DNA of 64,000 nt from Absidia repens (lineage: Eukaryota > Mucoromycota > Mucoromycetes > Mucorales > Cunninghamellaceae), in assembly GCA_002105175.1 (NCBI GenBank), contig MCGE01000018.1, positions 62,001-126,000 on the forward strand. Reading direction: 5' to 3'. Each line of letters opens with the position of its first letter. Positions within the stretch are counted from its first letter, which is position 1. The notes beneath the pieces were generated by a model that was not told the DNA's origin, made no database searches, and saw only the letters and a program-made list of their open reading frames with translations. Shown one piece after another: positions 22,171 through 33,781 of this stretch. The position numbers and the translations under genes are program-made.

Positions 22171-23265
22171 ATGCCTGAAGGATACAAAGTAGATGTAGAG
22201 AAAGCTGTGGGACACAAATCCCCCGTCGAAGTGGTAAGACGAAATATTGGACATTCAAAAGACAGGTAGTAAAAGTGATGATATTGACTCTGTCTTTCCA
22301 TGTACAAAGGTTGCGTGCAATCGTCGCGATTTCTTACTTTATGCTCTGTCTGTTGGAGTTCCTGATACAGATCTGCAATGGCTCTACGAAAATGGTAATC
22401 TTCTGATATTCATGTATGCGTAACTTGTTGAACTAACTCTTCCCGCCTTTTTTTTTTTTTTTTTTTTTTAGATGCCAAGTTCGGACCTTTACCCACTTAT
22501 GCCCTGTCGCTTTTACTCAAATCGGATGATTGGGATGTAAATGTCTTTACCGAACGCTTTAATTCTGGTGGCGCTATTCCAGGTATCCCTCCTTACAATC
22601 CTGATTGCATCGTGCATGGTGAACAGTCGTTGAACGTGGTGAACCCTTTTCCTGTCATGGGTGGACGCTTCAAATTGATCAAGACATGTACTGGTGTTTA
22701 CGATAAGGGCTCTGGCATGTTGATTACCTCTGCTGTAGATTTGGTAGGCGAAACAGATAATATCCATTACTGTCGCATGGAAAGCCAAATGTTTGTTCGC
22801 GGCTATGGTGGATGGGATGGACCCAAAGGTGTCAAAGCGCCTTCCTACAAACCTCCTGCTGATCGTGTTTCGTCTCCCGATGCTTCTGTTGATTTCCATA
22901 CTGGCACCCATCAAGCTTTGCTTTACCGTCTCTCTGGTGACTTTAATCCCTTGCATGCTGACCCCAAGGTTGCCCAAAGTGTCGGTCTCCCTCGACCCAT
23001 TTTGCATGGACTTTGTTCCTACGGACGTGTAGGTCATGCCATCACTCAGCAATTTGCCAATAACGACCGCCATCGTTTCAAGTCTATCTCTGCTCGCTTT
23101 GCCAGTCCTGTCTTGCCTGGTGAAACTGTCACTATTGACATGTGGAAAGTACCTCACGATGGAAATTCTTTTGGTGTCGTCTTTATCGGTAAGGTTGGAA
23201 AGCGGTTGGTGCTTACCAATGGGTATGTTGTCATAGCGAATGACTCGGTCTCCGCCAAATTATAA
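22171..23265 (+). CDS. Peroxisomal MaoC-type (3R)-enoyl-CoA hydratase (hydratase 2)
   Basis: Three exons (22171-22233, 22310-22394, 22472-23265) give 313 residues. The N-terminal hot-dog domain begins VDVEKAVGHKSPVEVVACNRRDFLLYALSVG-like, with YALSVGV and FGPLPTYALSL. The C-terminal hot-dog domain has the hydratase-2 motif YRLSGDFNPLHADP at about 202-215, followed by GLPRPILHGLC; Asp and His of GDFNPLH are the catalytic pair in the family. The product ends SVSAKL, and the AKL tripeptide is an acceptable peroxisomal targeting signal 1. The family hydrates 2-trans-enoyl-CoA to (3R)-hydroxyacyl-CoA in peroxisomal beta-oxidation. It corresponds to the middle domain of MFE-2 standing alone. Intron 2 ends in a T26 run. 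AATAAA near 23348. Confidence 0.9.
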
Positions 23266-23568
23266 TGGTTTATAGATCTCCTCCTCCATTTTAGTCATAT
23301 ATCCACTATATTGTAGATTAGTTTATTATTATTATATTTTATTATTGCAATAAAACTACTTTTTACCCACTTTTTTTTTTTTTTTTGTACTTTCGTGTTG
23401 CGTGTGTTTGTGTACGTTGAAAAATAATAATCAGATGCCAATAATATTATACTTGATAACACGGTTTTGATTAGAAAATATGTAGGCATAGTGTATCACG
23501 GTTGTTTATCTCTGCAAGGGTAGAATTTGTGATAGGTATTATAATATCCTTTCTAAGACGATACCTTC

Positions 23569-23612
<44 letters not shown>

Positions 23613-24261
23613 CCTCTGAAGCAGTATAATTGCCATGCAATGTCATTCTCATTCTCATCATAGTTTATTGCATTGGTCATTTTATTCCCCTCGCATTATG
23701 TCACCCGATACAATGACATCATATGTCTTTAAAGAATCGCTCTGCATGAATATCATCATTACAGTCATCACTGGCAGCATTCCTACGTCAATAATGGATC
23801 TGTCATAGTCGATAAAAATATCATTTGGTCCTCGCTTTCAATGTCTTTTTTATAACAAGAAACTACTCCTCATCCACAAAAAAACATATATCCTCAATGT
23901 GCCTCATATCATATAGTGGCATATATCAATCGCCTTTAAAATATATCACGCATTTAATCAATAAACACAATACCTAACCATCTAAAAGCCAAATAATCAC
24001 AGTTATGTAAACAAACTTGTTACTCCCATTTCACTATATGTCAAACAGCTTCCCGTATTGTCACACATAAAGTGCTCTCAGTCATTGATGGTCAAGTCAA
24101 AAGTAATATACAAGTATATTGGTTCAAAGATTTATTTTATTCTAATAGTTCAGTCGCGCAATCAATCAATCAATAAAAAAAAAAAAGGAATGGAGAGGGA
24201 TAAAGCATTACACTATAGCCACCACATATACTAAAACTAAAACTACATTCTAAATCTAAAT
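23266..24261. other. Intergenic between two convergent genes
   Basis: Holds two 3' UTRs and a T36 tract at about 23573-23610. Near 24130-24250 are signals of the minus-strand PAM17 3' end: TTTAG repeats and AATAAA on the minus strand. No coding exon seen. Confidence 0.5.
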
Positions 24262-24959
24262 CTAATTGTCCAGATCATCAGCACTACCACCAAAGACACC
24301 TTTTCGGTAGTGTTCCCGTTGCTTTCGTAACCAAGATCGATAATCAGCCACCGATTGAATTTTTTCGCCATAATAATCAGGTACAGGATTACGGATAGAG
24401 TTGAGACGAGCATCAGCACGGTTCTTTTTGATATGTTCATAGAACGCCTTGTCACGAGCATCCATTTCAGGGACATATTTTCGATTCAACAATTTGAAAA
24501 ACACATCCCCAAATACAGGGCCAGCCAAAAACCCACAAAAGCCCTAAAAGAAGTGAATAGCTGTTTAGCAAAATATGTATAAAGTTACCCACTTTTCCCT
24601 TTCTCTTTACTTACCGCACCCACAGTGGCAATACCAGCAGCCATCAAAGGATCCATACCAATAATGGTAGTCGTAGGATCAATTTGCATTTGCATGAAAT
24701 AGGATCCAGTAAAGGCTGCAGGGAAGATAGTACTAGGTGCATAACTAGCAATTTCAAATAAACGGCGTCTAGATCGGATCTTGAAGTAATCGTTCCAAGT
24801 AGGAATCAAAGCTTGATTGTTGTTGTTGCTGTTGTTGTTGTTGTTGTTATTGTTGTCAGTAGTTGAAGAAGGAGAGGCAGTATAACCTCTTGCCAAAATC
24901 ATACCAGGTTGTTGCCTTTGGATATGTTGACGGACAGTGGAAGCTAGGCGCAATGACAT
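24262..24959 (-). CDS. PAM17: Presequence translocase-associated motor subunit Pam17
   Basis: Two minus-strand exons (24615-24959, 24262-24543) give 208 residues. The N-terminus MSLRLASTVRQHIQRQQPGM is an Arg-rich mitochondrial presequence, followed by an Asn-rich tract. The mature part has IPTWNDYFKIRSRRR, two hydrophobic helices (YAPSTIFPAAFTGSYF; MAAGIATVGAGFCGFLAGPV), the link MQIDPTTTIIGMDPL, and a conserved end KNRADARLNSIRNPVPDYYG followed by EKIQSVADYRSWL. The TWNDYFKIR, DP-rich loop and NPVPDYYGEKI blocks match Pam17, which organises the TIM23 import motor at the inner membrane. The length matches the family. Gene ends converge with the upstream hydratase gene. Confidence 0.92.
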
Positions 24960-25448
24960 GATTATGAGTTGAAGAAGGAAATGTATGTAAAAAAGAAAAA
25001 GAAAGAAAATAAACTAAGGGGTGCTTAAAATTCACCAAAAAAAATAAACACAAATTGTAACTCTCCATTTCACTGTGACGCTTTCAAAAAAATCATGGCG
25101 GGGATTAAAGTATCACCCAATCCAAAATGTCGTATGATGGGAACTGTGCTGCAAGAGCCACACTGTCAGTTGTACAGTGCATTCATGCTGTTCATTATTC
25201 ACTGAAGACCAAATTATAAAAGCAAACCTATAAAATTTTAATTCTCTAGGAGATACAATGAAGATTTTCATTTTATTTGTTTAATAGTAGGTGTTTTTGG
25301 TTCAAGGCGAAAAGATCATGCAGAGTATCTTTAAATCCAGCCAGTGAAACAGCTAAAAAAGGTACGCCCAAACAAAAAAAAAAAAAAATATCCCTCCTTT
25401 CTTTTTCGTTTATCTCTCTCTCTCTTTCTTTTAAAATTTTTTGTAATC
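24960..25448. promoter_or_regulatory. Divergent promoter region between PAM17 and the glycosyltransferase-like gene
   Basis: About 490 bases between two divergent ATGs. AT-rich, with a CT-rich leader (TTTATCTCTCTCTCTCTTTC) ahead of the plus-strand gene. No specific site recognised. Confidence 0.4.
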
Positions 25449-27237
25449 ATGAAGAAACGGCCTTGCTACCTTTTAATATTTATATTATTGTCTCTTTTTA
25501 CCTTATTTTTATTACAACACTCACAACAACACTATACCAGCAGCAGCGTCAAACCTGCTCAGCACGAATACGACAGTGACCATGGCACTAATTATCAGCC
25601 ACAACAACAACAACAACAACAAGAACAATTTTTATCATACTTTCCAAATGGGTAAGTAATAAACAACAGCTCGATGTAAAAAAATAATAATATTGGAACG
25701 CGTTCGCTTCAACTGAATATCTTTCAAATAGGAACTTCTTGGAACAAATGAACTCTTTGCGAAATGGACTCAAATTGGCACTGGATACAAACAGGACACT
25801 CATCCTGCCTTACTTGAGACTATCAAAAACATCGGACGAATGGGTTCCTTTTTATGAAATGGCCAAACGATACCAAACTCAAGACAAAACCAAGCTGTAT
25901 TCTTTATGCAACACTGCTGTCAAGGTCCCTTACTCGGTCAACGAAGAAGTAACCAATGGTTTTCCTTTGGACATCTCCTACTGTCAGCATTTGGACTCCT
26001 GGACTGATATTCCCTGGTCGACCTTATTTGATTTGTCCTTTTTAGACAAGCATGCAGTTCGTGTAGTGGAACGACGCACGGTGGATTGGAGGAAAGGCGG
26101 TGGATGGATGAATGACGGCATAGACTCTTTGATGATCATGGATCCTCTGACGTTTTGGGAAAATGGGACCAATTTTGACACACATGAAAAGCAACCACAA
26201 CAACAGTCCTTATCTGCATCAGGATCGAAAACTAGACATTGGTGGCATTGGATAAAGAGCACTTTCCAGCAACAAAAACAACACCCATCACATCATTTGC
26301 CTTTGGCGCATCGATTTGTATCTTCATTCAGCTTGCAGAAACTTGATGCCCGACTGATACAATTTGGCTCGCTTGCTCAGAACTCGGTGATTCTTACTAG
26401 CAAGTCGGATGAAGAAGTGCGACTAATGGACAATGTGGCGAAGCGCATGGTACCCAACCGTCTCCTTTCCCTAAAATTGGCTGCCAACAACATTGTGGAC
26501 ATGCTTGGTGGATCACAAGGTTTTACGTCTTTTCATCTACATCTGGAAACATTGATTCAACGGGAAGTGTCCTTATTGGAAACTGGAAATGAACTATTGA
26601 TGGATGAACCAGATACAGCAACAAATGCAACTCTATCACCTGACACCAATGACGGCTCTCAGTTAGATTCGGACACCTTTTTGGAAATGATGAATGCGAT
26701 CGTTTTTGAATTACTAGGCGATATTCCAATCAACCAAGCCGTCTCCGTAGCCTTGCCTATCCAGCCTTCTCGTCTTCAAGATTACCTGGCCAGCAACAAC
26801 AACGATGACAATAATGGATCGCAACTTTTGGATGCATGTGTGGATTATCGCAATTCTGTTGATCGAAGGTATCCAGTGGTTTACTTTGTGACGGATGACA
26901 TGGATATCTCTGATCGAGCAAATCTAGAACCTTTATTGAAGTTTTTCCCGTGCCTTTTTACAAGAAATGATCTGTGGAAAATGAACCCCACGCTACCTCG
27001 TTGGTCCTCTTCTCTTGACCGTGATGTTGGAATGGATAACAAACTGGTGGACTATGATGAACTTCTTGGACCATTTTTAGACATTCTTGTTGCTGATGAA
27101 TGTAAGTATCAAGAAAAAAGTACCGAATTTTTATTTCATGGCACTCATTTTTTATTTTTTTTGTAGCATACTCTTTGTTAGAAATGCCTTTGACTCCGCT
27201 ATCAACGTTTATTGCAAGGCAGCATCATCACAAATGA
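25449..27237 (+). CDS. Type II membrane protein, putative O-fucosyltransferase-like glycosyltransferase
   Basis: Three exons (25449-25651, 25732-27101, 27167-27237) give 547 residues. The start MKKRPCYLLIFILLSLFTLF is a short basic tail plus one membrane helix, typical of Golgi type II enzymes, followed by a Gln-rich stem. The luminal part begins QFLSYFPNGNFLEQMNSLRN and LALDTNRTLILPYLRL. This is a variant of the SYLPxxGFxNQRxxLxNAxxLAxxLNRTLILP opening of fungal proteins related to O-fucosyltransferases. A VVYFVTDDMDI block and a terminal PLTPLSTFIARQ (compare the GxPxSTFS element) support this. Low-complexity Gln, Ser and Asn insertions are present. The usual NQR motif reads LEQMNSLRN, so activity is uncertain. 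AATAAA near 27262. Confidence 0.6.
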
Positions 27238-27535
27238 ATCACATGTTTATATATATTTTACAATAAATTATCAGCCACTTTTTCATTCGTGATTTGTTTA
27301 GACTTGATCTATTTTTATGCAACAGCCATCGGTGTTTTTGAAACTCCTTCCTCCTTTTATTTTTATTTTATTTTTTATAACCAAATTATTTGCCCCTTTT
27401 CCGTTTTCTTTTTCTTGCTTTTTTTTTATACTTCACTTTTCCCTCTTGATTTTATATTATTCTCCTTATATTCATTCTACTGTATATACTTCCTCTTCCA
27501 ATCCCTTCAACAGCGCCATTCAACACGATCATCTT
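27238..27535. promoter_or_regulatory. Pyrimidine-rich leader/promoter of the Rab GAP gene
   Basis: Just under 300 bases between genes. From about 27340 it is strongly CT-rich and remains open in the frame of the next gene from an ATG at 27317. That frame encodes an improbable Phe/Leu run, so I treat it as untranslated leader. An intron ending CTTCAACAG near 27512 is possible. Confidence 0.4.
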
Positions 27536-30500
27536 ATGGACTGTCAATACAACAGAACCAGCACAATTTCACACAATTCTGCTTTGGACAACACAGCAAT
27601 TTCCATTGATCAGCATCTTGACAACACCACCGAAAGTCTTATTACCCAGGATTCACCATTTACAACATCAACCACAGGGGCGTTACTCATATCGTTGAAA
27701 ACGGAACCAATGCCCAGAAAGGAAACCGGTCCAGCCTTACTATTTGAACGAAAGTCACCAAAACCATCGGAATCTGGTGATAATGATAATCAAGCAACTT
27801 ATATGGATAGCAGCGGCACCAACAACAACGAAGTTGATATCAACAACACCAATACTCTTGTGGAGAGACGACGTGGAACATGCCTTTATCTAGAGCCCTC
27901 TTTCTGTAGTGCAGTGGAAACAGCAGCGATAGCATCAGCAGCAATACCAGATAAACGATCTTTTGTTACGCCAATAAAACAACAACAACAACAACAACAA
28001 CAACAAAAGAAAACGCAGCATTACTATCAGCCCAAACAATCTCGACATTCCATCCTTGCACAAATCGAACGCCAAAATGCACTATTAGAGAAAGACCCAA
28101 AATCTATATGTATACAGTCGAACGAACTACGTGGCCACTACTCCACAGTGCAACAACTTGTGACCGATTATCAGCCACTTTTATACTCACCACCTCTTTC
28201 CAACAATAACAGCGATGATGACGATCTTAGTGACAGCGGCAGCGATCACTGGCAGCAGCAACAACAAATTATGGATTGGGCGTTTTGGCAAGCCGTCATT
28301 CAAGATCCCATACACGTGGCCAAGAAAAAACATTTACTATCCATCAAGGTTGTCAGGGCTGGCATTCCATCGCACGCACGTGGGCTGATCTGGCAAGCTA
28401 TCTGTCAATCGGACTGTCTTCATTTGGAAACCGCCTATGGTCAACTATGTCAGGATCGATCTCCCCATGAACGCATTATTCAACGTGACCTGACTCGCAC
28501 CTACCCCACCATCGATATGTTTAAACAAGAAAATGGTCCTGGTCAACAAGCCATGTGTCGTGTATTGGTCGCTTATAGTTTGTACGATGCTCACGTGGGC
28601 TATTGTCAAGGTTTGGCTTTTTTGGTTGGTCCCCTTTTGATGAATGTAAGGAGAAAAAAAAACATGCATATATATGACAACAAATAAAACAATGATTAGG
28701 GAGTGATACTGTAAATGATTGACACAATTTTTTTTTATAGATGCCTGAACCTCAAGCATTCTGTGTATTTGTCAGGTAAGAAAGAAATTGATGGAAACTT
28801 TCGAATTGTTACATAATATGATACTCACATATGTATTTGAATCTTAGAATGATGGAAACATATGAAATGCGAAGCATGTTTACACTTGACATGGAAGGAC
28901 TTCAACTCCGGCTGTACCAATTCTCTTGCCTGCTTGAGGAACATTTACCCAATCTTGCAGCACACTTCAACAAGCACTCTATTCATGCAGCCATGTATGC
29001 CTCACAGTGGTTCCTTACACTCTTCGCTTACGTTTTTCCTATGGAATTGGTGACAAGAATATACGACATCCTTTTTGTGGAAGGTGCGGCAGAAACCATG
29101 ATGCGGGTCGCCATCGCCATGTTGCAACGGTCTGAACATACTATACTGGCTGAAACTGAATTGGAAGATCTTTTGGATTGTGTGACAACAAAGAAACTTT
29201 GTGCCCCGTATGCTGAAAATTGGTCTGAAGCGATACTCGATGCCATGGCTCTTTCAAACAAGATCACTCGTCCGAAATTGGAACATCTGGAAAATCAATA
29301 TGCGCAACAAGGTCAACAAGAAAAGAAAAAAACCGAGCAGGTCCTTGCTAGTCGATTGGGCAGCTTTTGGCGACGAAAATCAACAAGATCAAAGGACACT
29401 TCCTCGTCGTCCTCCTTGGAGCGATCCTTAAGCGATGGTGGTGGCAAGGGAAGTCGTTCTACAGGCAACAAGCGGAATATTGGAGCCAAGCTCAACCGAA
29501 ACTTTACAAGAAACAGTATGCAAGAAGTCAATGAAAGTTATTCTTCCCGGATGGCACCACCCACACCTATGACGGCGACGATTGGAACACTTCCGAAAAG
29601 CACCGGCACAATGGAACAACATGATGACGTGACAGAGGAACTGCTTCAAGCCTTGGATCAATTACGAAAAGAACACAGTCGAACGATTGATGAATTATTT
29701 GAAACAAGAATGGACAAGAATGACGTGGAAAGTGAACGTGACGCTTTGAAAATGACGATCATGGAACTGGAACGACGGTACCAAACTTCTTCAACTATGC
29801 CATTAGATACAACTGCCACTACATCGACAATGTTCAACACTTGTACAGCAACCTATGAATCCAATACCAACAATATATCGTCAGATGCCATGTTTATTGA
29901 TTTTACACCTCCAACATTGCCTTTGCCATTGACGAAAAATGATGGAACATTATTGACGACAAACAATGAGCATCTTTCAGAATCAGCACCGGAAACAATG
30001 CCCTCAAAGAACATGATCACCAGAACATACAGCAATGGAAGTAGCAGCACCTGCAGAAGCAATGGCAAGAGCAACAGCGATACGAGTGAAGGTGACTTCT
30101 CCGAGACATTGACGTCCTCCTTCAAGACGACGGCGACGACGACAACGACAACGACGACGACCACAGAAGATACAGAGGGCGACGTTTTACGAACGGAACT
30201 TGTGCGTGTCAAAGTCAATCATTTTGAATCCCAGCAACAATGCGAACGGTTGACACATGAGGTGGAGGACTTGCAAGCTCGATTGGAAATGGTGAATGAA
30301 GGCCAACTGGCATTGGTGGACAAATTGGTGGCAATGAAATCGGAGATGGACGAACTGTTGATGGACAAGAAACGACGTCAAGACAAATGGGTAGCGCTCG
30401 TGCAAGAAAATAGTCGACTTGGGCAGCAGCAACATGTCCAAAGGTTGATGGAACAAGTTAGTACACTGGAGGCGTCCTTGGCAGCAACGAAGGTACGATT

Positions 30501-30696
30501 GGCGGAGTGTGAATCAGCGAAGGGGCAGCCGCCTAGGAAAAATGGCAATCCTGATGAAGATCATGATGCTTTGATGACGATGGACACTACCAGCGATAAA
30601 ACAATGGGCAACAACGGCATAGGACGATCAGCATCTCTGTATGGTCGAATGTGGCATGTGATTTCTCCTAAATCTCAAAGCTTCCGAACTTCTTGA
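27536..30696 (+). CDS. TBC-domain Rab GTPase-activating protein (EVI5/GYP5-like)
   Basis: Three exons (27536-28645, 28741-28775, 28848-30696) give 997 residues from MDCQYNRTSTISH. The first 240 residues are low complexity (Ser/Thr, poly-Gln). The TBC domain runs from about 270 to 500: KVVRAGIPSHARGLIWQAIC, the arginine-finger motif IQRDLTRTYPTID (Arg near 319), and the glutamine-finger motif GYCQGLAFLVGPLLM (Gln near 357). These are followed by LQLRLYQFSCLLEEHLPNL and YASQWFLTLFAYVFPMELV, features of the EVI5/GYP5/TBC1D group. Both catalytic fingers are present. After a basic, Ser-rich linker there are long coiled coils (LRKEHSRTIDELFETRMDKN; ELVRVKVNHFESQQQCERLT) as in EVI5. The role is inactivation of Rab GTPases in Golgi/secretory traffic; the partner Rab is unknown. 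UAGUUUAG at 30824, AATAAA near 30893. Confidence 0.88.
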
Positions 30697-31594
30697 TGGG
30701 TTTTCTTTTGGCCCTTATTTTTTATTTTTTTTTACTTTTACTATAGTGTATATTCCAGTATGTAGATAGCTGTCTTTTTATTATTATTATTTTATTATAT
30801 TCCCCCTTTCAATTCCTAGTTTAGTTGATGCTATTTAGATAAAGGACCTTTTTTTTTTTTTTTTTTTTTACATATATTTGATATTTTACGACAAAATAAA
30901 ACTTTACTTTTTTATATATATTATTTGTGTATGCATTGCAATGTTGTTCATTAAGTGAAAAGATTTTATGTGATTAAGGATTATACTATTATATTGCCAG
31001 TGGTTTTTCTTTCTAAAAAAAAGTTCATTGGATTGCAAAATTTTAGACGTTAAGATAGCGTGTGGTAAAGGACAAGACCTTGATATAGATGAAGTTGTTT
31101 TTTTCTCGACATTTTGTTTCGAGTGGCCTTTTCGTGTAAAAAAAATTGTGCCATGTATTCTTTGTTTTAGAAGGTCTTGAGGAAGTCTTTAGGAGGAATG
31201 ACTCTCTATTAAAACTTGGGAAATGGCCTGAGCTGAGGCGTCAGATCTGCATGGAAGGTCTGTACTCCTCCGGAGTTTTAATATATTGCCCCATTGTCTT
31301 TAGAAGAGCGTAGTGACATTGTGCCAAGGAGGACGTATCTTTAATGAAACCACACATTCAAGACGACCCCATTTTACAGATGATCACACTGTAAATTATA
31401 TCATATAATTAATTGATCCATAGAATTTTTTGACGACAAATTAAATACAATAGTGCGTGGCTGGTATAGTGATCATTGATTGGCTGGATGACAATTCTTT
31501 GCCACGTCAATTCTTAAGCAAATATTTCATGATTTTTATGGTTTATTTTTAATATTTTTTTCTTTCTTTCTCTAATTTAACATCTCCCTTCATC
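30697..31594. other. Intergenic: Rab GAP 3' UTR and calreticulin promoter
   Basis: Contains a T19 tract near 30850, poly(A) signals near 30893, about 500 bases with no recognisable gene, and the calreticulin promoter with a TGACGTGG-type element at 31502-31509. Confidence 0.5.
31502..31509 (-). promoter_or_regulatory. UPRE-like element upstream of calreticulin
   Basis: The minus strand reads TGACGTGG 86 bases before the calreticulin ATG. This 8-mer equals the core of the metazoan unfolded-protein response element bound by XBP1/ATF6. A CGTGG also occurs near 31455. Its use by a fungal Hac1-type factor is inference. Confidence 0.35.
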
Positions 31595-33036
31595 ATGAAA
31601 ATTCCTACTATTGCTACTATCCTGGGCCTTTCCACTCTTGCTTGTGCCGAAGTCTTCTTGCATGAAACTTTCTCTGATGGCGACAACTGGACCCAGCGGT
31701 GGACCCCCTCTACCCATCGTGCTGATTTGGGCGTCTTGGAAGTCTCCTCTGGCAAATGGGCAGCTGATGCTGAAAAGAACACTGGTCTTCGGACTACGGA
31801 AGACTACCGGTTTTATGCCACTTCCACGAAGTTTGACAAACCATTTGACAATAAGGACAAGGACTTCGTTGTGCAATTTGATGTCAAGAATGAACAGAAG
31901 ATTGACTGTGGTGGCAGCTACGTCAAGGTAAGGTTACACGGAACATACAGTATAGGAATATTTATGCAGTCAGATGAATGGGGGTAGTGGTAATGTATAA
32001 AATAGACGTATTACTTACTCTGGCTTTTCGTTCATTTTACAATTGTAGATCTTCTCTGACAAGTTTGATGCCAAGACCTTTAACGGCGATAGCGAATACA
32101 ATATCATGTTCGGACCTGATATCTGTGGTACCAAATCTATAGTCCATGCCATTCTCCAATACAAAGGCAAAAACTTTGACCTGAAAAAGACGGTTGCTGC
32201 TCCTACTGATGTCTTTACTCACACTTATACCCTGGTCATCAAGCCCAATCAAACCTATCAAGTCTTGGTGGATGGTGAAGAAAAGGCCGCTGGCAAATTG
32301 GAAGAAGATTGGGACTTTTTGCCACCAAAGACCATCAAGGACCCTGAAGCCTCCAAGCCTGCTGACTGGGTGGATGAAGCTGAAATCGATGATCCCACTG
32401 ATGTTAAGCCTGCTGACTGGGATAATACTCCTGAGTTTGTTGCGGATCCTGAAGCTGTCAAACCTGAAGATTGGGATGATGATATGGATGGCGAATGGGA
32501 AGCTCCTTCGTAAGTTTACATTTGAGCAGGAATGGGGAGGGGGGGGGACGGTACAGGATGACTGATTGTGTGTGTGTGTTTTTTTTTCTGGTATTAGCAT
32601 CACTAACCCTGACTACAAGGGCGAATGGAGTCCCAAACGTATCGCCAACCCTGACTACAAAGGTGAATGGGAACATCCTGAAATTGACAACCCTGAATAC
32701 AAGCTCGATGACTCTATCTATCACTACAACTTTGAAAACATCGGTTTCGACTTATGGCAAGTGAAGTCTGGTACTATCTTTGACAACATTCTGATAACGG
32801 ACGATGTGGATGAAGCCAAGAAGGTACGCGATGAATCTTTGGCTCTGGCGAAGGACGAAGTCAAGGCGAAGGATGCTTATGATGAACAAGAAAAATCCAA
32901 AATCGAAGCTGAAATTCCCACTGAAGACAAATCATCTGATAGCGAACCTCTTGATATTGATTTGGACGATCTTTCTGTGGAATCTGATACCAAGGAAGAA
33001 GTCAAGGAAAACAAGCCTGCCAAGGATGAACTGTAG
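31595..33036 (+). CDS. Calreticulin, ER lectin chaperone ending in KDEL
   Basis: Three exons (31595-31927, 32049-32509, 32598-33036) give 410 residues. MKIPTIATILGLSTLACAEV is a signal peptide. The globular domain has WTQRWTPSTHRADLGVLEVS, KIDCGGSYVKIF and YNIMFGPDICGT, with both disulfide cysteines. The P-domain carries three acidic repeats (IKDPEASKPADWVDEAEIDD; PTDVKPADWDN; AVKPEDWDDDMDGEWEAP) and three NPDYKGEW-type repeats, the arrangement of calreticulin rather than calnexin (which has four plus four). There is no transmembrane segment; the C-terminus is acidic and ends PAKDEL, an ER retrieval signal. It binds monoglucosylated glycoproteins and Ca2+ in the ER lumen. A UPRE-like site lies upstream. 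AATAAA near 33175. Confidence 0.95.
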
Positions 33037-33259
33037 ATATATCCCCTCCCCCTCTTCCTCTCCCTTTATATATTCCAATCCCATACAAAAATACAAACAC
33101 ACACATTCTATCTTCTTAGTATAGTAGTAGTAATATATATATGAACACATTTTTATTTCGCCCCTCAATTAACGAATAAAATAAAAAAAATAAAAATCTG
33201 CTGGGATTTTAATGACCGACTTTTTTTTTCCACACTTCTCTTTTTATTGTTATAAAACC

Positions 33260-33746
33260 ATGGATCAGAAGAAAACTGTGAAAAAATTCACATTTGGATT
33301 GCCTACACGTAAACAGGTTTCTACTATTGAAACAACTACACCAGCTGAAAACGATGACGTTACTGAAGAAAGCACCAACAAGCGAAAAGCAACATTGTCA
33401 TCAGCACCTTCATCAACAACTGCGACGACGAAAAAGAAGCGAACAATCGAAGCCGACGATGAAGATGACTTTTTAGCCAGTGCGGGTTTAGGTAAGATGA
33501 CAATGCTACTTTTGATATTTTTGAATCATACTCAATCTTTGTCTTCTTCTTCCCTCCATATAAAAGCACCAACAACTGCAACAACAACAGCAGCCGAACA
33601 AATCTCGACGGTCGCCGATGACGAGGACGAAGATCCTTTGGACGCATTCATGGCTGATATGACCGAACAAGCAAAGAAAACAGACACGGAACCAAAGGTA
33701 TATAAACAGAAGTGATCATGTGCAGCCATAATAGCGGAAACTAAAC

Positions 33747-33781
<35 letters not shown>

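Noticed and set aside
22513..23157. 214-codon open frame antisense to the hydratase gene
   Set aside because: It is a shadow of the strongly biased coding sequence on the other strand; its translation has no recognisable domain.
27317..27535. N-terminal extension of the Rab GAP from an upstream ATG
   Set aside because: The extra 73 residues are a Phe/Leu/Ser run from a CT-rich leader and unlike any TBC protein start.
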